Shown one piece after another: positions 54,889 through 56,616 of a stretch of 56,616 nt of DNA. The position numbers and the translations under genes were made by a program. The notes beneath the pieces are model-generated. The model was not told where the DNA came from. It was given only the letters and a program-made list of their open reading frames with translations, and made no database searches. Source of the DNA: a virus; the IMG/VR virus record IMGVR_UViG_3300044641_000673, positions 1 to 56,616 of that record. One strand, written 5' to 3'. Each line of letters starts with the position of its first letter. Position 1 is the first letter of the stretch.

Positions 54889-54917
54889 ATTATACCTTTC
54901 CGATTCAAAAAAGACAA
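54889..54917 (-). promoter_or_regulatory. Terminase promoter (TTGTCT-17-TATAAT), predicts a leaderless mRNA
   Basis: TTGTCT (54912-54917) and TATAAT (54889-54894) are 17 bp apart on the minus strand. With the ATG of the small terminase gene seven bases after the -10, transcription would begin on or next to the start codon, leaving no room for a ribosome site. No other ATG with a good site is nearby. Confidence 0.72.
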
Positions 54918-54926
54918 GTTGAAAAG

Positions 54927-55234
54927 TGATCGTTCGTTCGTCTATATAGAGAGGGACCGAACGAACGATTACTTTCGCCTACAAAATGACAAAGTCCGAA
55001 AATTCCCGAACGATTACTCCGAACGATTACCCGAACGATCACATCACAGAACATACGAAACCCTCACTCCGTTAGGCTCCTGAGACGTTCGGTGAACCTT
55101 CTGATCGGCTCCGGAGAGAGGACGACAGTCCCTCTCCTCCGGCGTTCCGAACGTATCCAGACAAGGCAAAAAGCTAATCGTTCGTTCGGCGCGATCGTTC
55201 GAACGATTACCCGAACGATTAAACCGAACGATTA
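54927..55234. repeat. Iteron-like array of CGAACGATYA repeats
   Basis: The stretch between the early operon end and the terminase promoter holds about ten copies of CGAACGATTA/CGAACGATCA or its complement. They lie at 54927, 54962, 55007, 55020, 55032, 55175, 55192, 55200, 55212 and 55225, with partial copies at 55084 and 55148. Copies occur in both directions, often preceded by C. This is the only long non-coding region of the genome. I infer a replication origin, a terminase recognition site or a multi-copy operator. No gene is seen in 54882-55239. Confidence 0.85.
55111..55142. other. Strong hairpin inside the repeat region
   Basis: CCGGAGAGAGGAC, loop GACA and GTCCCTCTCCTCCGG can pair over about 13 bp with two bulged bases. 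There is no T-run, so it is not a simple terminator for either strand. It separates two groups of CGAACGATYA repeats (five on the left, five on the right). Confidence 0.72.
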
Positions 55235-55239
55235 CTTTT

Positions 55240-55401
55240 TCAGTCATCATCACCCTCCATACTTTCTTGTATCAGTTGCAGTTTCACAAATTCCAATGCA
55301 CCAATTACTGTCGCCATGTACAAAGAGTCGTCGTATTTGTGAACAGTTTTGAGCACGTCTTCAATCAACCCATCAACAAGTTTGCCTTGGTTCAGGTTCA
55401 T
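55240..55401 (-). CDS. Small phage protein, last gene of the early minus operon (53 aa)
   Basis: ATG at 55399-55401 opens 53 codons to TGA 55240-55242. The product reads MNLNQGKLVDGLIEDVLKTV, HKYDDSLYMATVIGALEFVK and an acidic end. The VxKYxxSLxxATVIGxLExVKxQL pattern is common in small phage proteins of unassigned role. Its start overlaps the preceding gene, and its stop lies directly before the repeat array. Confidence 0.72.
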   Translation of the reverse strand: MNLNQGKLVDGLIEDVLKTVHKYDDSLYMATVIGALEFVKLQLIQESMEGDDD

Positions 55402-56027
55402 GTTCTCTCCTTGATGTCGTAGAACCAGTCATCACCGGCAGACCACTTCCGTGTGCCGTCAACGGTCCACAATCTTTGCGCCGCTTGAAAGTCGGGGAAC
55501 TTCGTCTCAGCGGGTATCAGGCTTTGATCGTACCACAGGCAGCGGTTGTTCGGTTGACATGCAAACTGTCCGTTGTCAAGGGCGATCCAGTTGAAGGACT
55601 TGTGCTCCTCGGCTTGTTCAGTAAACGTCGTGTCCAGCTCCATTCCGTCAGCACAGAAGTCCACGGTAAACAGGTAGCGCCCAAAGTGCCACTCCTTGTC
55701 TTTACCGAGAAACTTTACGCCGAGGTTGCGCAGACCGATCTTCTCAAGTATGGTAAAGCGGTAGCTCATGCAGTCCCACAGTTGAAGCGTATCAACGGGT
55801 AGGTTGCCCGCTTCAGCGTGCCAGACGTAGGCGTGTATCGGCAGCTTGTCGTAGAGAGCGCCGTAGGCGGGTAGCAGCGACTCGATGCGGAACACTTGAC
55901 CACGTAGCGCCTTGAGACTGATCCACACGGCGGGTTCAAGCTCGTTGTGACCTTTGTGGTCGTTGTAAAGGAACTCCCGCTTCACAAAGCATTTGAGCGG
56001 GGGCAGCGAGGCAACAATGTAGCTCAT
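55398..56027 (-). CDS. Conserved phage protein of early operon (209 aa)
   Basis: The 209-residue protein begins MSYIVASLPPLKCFVKREFL and contains YGALYDKLPIHAYVWHAEAG, LQLWDCMSYRFTI, GRYLFTVDFCADG, EEHKSFNWIALDNGQFACQP and NNRCLWYDQSL. I recognise the MSYIVAxLPPLKCxVRxEFLYD...PxxW...LPIxAFVW...EHKxxNxxxLxxGQFAxQPNNR pattern as a family found in phages of Burkholderiales and relatives, without a known function. It is coupled to neighbours by ATGA. The many aromatic residues suggest a compact beta-rich fold. It may be an inhibitor of a host process, but nothing in the sequence shows that. Confidence 0.76.
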   Translation of the reverse strand: MSYIVASLPPLKCFVKREFLYNDHKGHNELEPAVWISLKALRGQVFRIESLLPAYGALYDKLPIHAYVWHAEAGNLPVDTLQLWDCMSYRFTILEKIGLRNLGVKFLGKDKEWHFGRYLFTVDFCADGMELDTTFTEQAEEHKSFNWIALDNGQFACQPNNRCLWYDQSLIPAETKFPDFQAAQRLWTVDGTRKWSAGDDWFYDIKERT

Positions 56028-56116
56028 TTAATGCTCCTCATGAATGTGTTGCACCTTGCGCATTTGTAGATAGGTTGTCCTTCAACAGGTATCCAGCGGT
56101 GTTGGCATTCGCTCAT
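56024..56116 (-). CDS. 30-residue zinc-ribbon-like peptide
   Basis: ATG at 56114-56116 opens 30 codons to TGA 56024-56026, overlapping both neighbours by ATGA. MSECQHRWIPVEGQPIYKC, then ARCNTF provides C/H near the N-terminus and CxxC near the C-terminus, enough for one zinc site. Peptides of this pattern (CxHxW...YKCxxCxT) are frequent in phages. Confidence 0.66.
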   Translation of the reverse strand: MSECQHRWIPVEGQPIYKCARCNTFMRSIK

Positions 56117-56400
56117 GTGTTCTTCTCCTTTAGTTTTGCTTGCACTGCTAACGCAAACTCTTCATCTCCGGTATATGCTAAGTGACAAAGATAGTCAAGG
56201 TCTTCATCCGTCAGCCCAACCCATGTGCGATGTGCCAAGGCTTCTTTGATGGCATCTTCCATTAACTGCTCAAACTTTGCTCTGGTCACATCAGATTTTT
56301 TATTCTGACTTTCATACTCGTGGTCTGCTTGATACCAATAGTCTTGACCAAGTTGAAACGCTTGTTTAAATGCCTTCTTCAATGCTTCGTCTTTAGTCAT
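56113..56400 (-). CDS. Small early protein ending AKLKEKNT, paralogue A (95 aa)
   Basis: The 95-residue product has an N-terminal helix MTKDEALKKAFKQAFQLGQD, the pattern KFEQLMEDAIKEALAHRTWV, then GLTDEDLDYLCHLAY and the end FALAVQAKLKEKNT. The (W)xGLTxED ... AxxxxAKLKEKNT part is shared with the gene that spans the circular join, so the two look like diverged duplicates. DNA after the two genes is similar as well (TGTGTTCTTCTCCTT). Function unknown. Confidence 0.72.
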   Translation of the reverse strand: MTKDEALKKAFKQAFQLGQDYWYQADHEYESQNKKSDVTRAKFEQLMEDAIKEALAHRTWVGLTDEDLDYLCHLAYTGDEEFALAVQAKLKEKNT

Positions 56401-56558
56401 GTGTTCTTCTCCTTAAGTTTGGCTTCAATGGCTCGGTAGACTTCGTAATTTGTTGCCACAGCATCAAAAGTTTTTAATCTAATTTCTGATATCTCTTCTT
56501 CCGTCAACCCACGCCATGGGCGCACGTATTCTTGAATGTCGTCATCATCGTCGTTCAT
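56397..56558 (-). CDS. Small early protein spanning the circular join, paralogue B (53 aa)
   Basis: ATG at 56556-56558 opens 53 codons to TGA 56397-56399. It begins MNDDDDDIQEYVRPWRGLTE, with an acidic N-terminus, and ends YRAIEAKLKEKNT, like its neighbour at 56113-56400. The gene is intact only because the right repeat copy supplies its 5' end. The left copy (1-69) is the same bases. Its start overlaps the stop of the gene at 66-272, which shows that the early operon is continuous across the join. Confidence 0.74.
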   Translation of the reverse strand: MNDDDDDIQEYVRPWRGLTEEEISEIRLKTFDAVATNYEVYRAIEAKLKEKNT

Positions 56559-56616
56559 GCGTTCACCCTAAATCTGATTGTTTCAGCGGCGTACTCAAGC
56601 CCGAGGTCGTCGCAGA
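56490..56616. repeat. Right copy of exact 127-bp terminal direct repeat
   Basis: These bases are identical to 1-127. They should be trimmed from one end to give the circular unit genome. Confidence 0.93.

Noticed and set aside
1-56616. tRNA genes, integrase, att sites, insertion sequences and toxin-antitoxin pairs
   Set aside because: I looked for cloverleaf-type sequences, tyrosine or serine recombinase motifs and transposase motifs and saw none. A dedicated tRNA scan was not possible here.

Overview
The window is one complete tailed-phage genome rather than a piece of a bacterial chromosome. Bases 1-127 recur exactly at 56490-56616, so the contig closes into a circle of 56,489 bp, and one small gene reads across the join. 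No integrase, repressor, tRNA or RNA polymerase gene was seen, so a virulent phage that uses host sigma70-type RNA polymerase is the likeliest reading. Portal, scaffold, coat, adaptor, nozzle and ejection-protein types suggest a short-tailed (podovirus-like) virion. The host is probably a Gram-negative bacterium: the promoters are sigma70-like, the muramidase is of the GH108 type and the holin of the GTA 3-TM type. A freshwater betaproteobacterium is a guess from general resemblance only.

Layout. (1) 4576 down to 66 and on through the circular join to 55240 (minus strand) is an early operon: a DEAH helicase, a Prim-Pol primase fused to a RecA-like helicase, then a run of tiny genes linked by ATGA overlaps. 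(2) 4837-17722 (plus strand) is the metabolic and replication arm. It starts with small genes that share a copied 5' leader, then a DNA-base hypermodification cassette (6604-11088), an HD nucleotidase, a family B DNA polymerase, a Sak4-like recombinase, a DUF669 ssDNA-binding protein, a Cas4-like exonuclease and a RuvC-like resolvase. It ends at a hairpin terminator facing the late operon. (3) 54881 down to 17762 (minus strand) is the late operon: terminase, portal, GroES-like protein, scaffold, coat, adaptor, a large cassette of fibre and adhesin genes, lysis genes, tail nozzle and four large ejection-type proteins. (4) 54882-55239 is the only long non-coding stretch and holds about ten copies of a CGAACGATYA repeat and a strong hairpin.

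The most interesting system is the modification cassette. A thymidylate-synthase homologue (predicted dUMP hydroxymethylase), a P-loop protein resembling 5-hydroxymethyl-dU DNA kinase, two proteins resembling the AGPT-pyrophosphorylase/amino acid:DNA transferase families and a diverged fold-type II PLP enzyme lie in one stop-start-coupled run. Together they would replace thymine by 5-hydroxymethyluracil, activate it in DNA as a pyrophosphate, attach an amino acid or amine and then remodel the adduct. The final base cannot be read from sequence.

Regulation looks simple. Five minus-strand promoters have the form TTGCCT (or close), 16-18 bp, TATAAT (CATAAT before the helicase operon). One contains a perfect 20-bp palindrome, and the terminase promoter predicts a leaderless mRNA.
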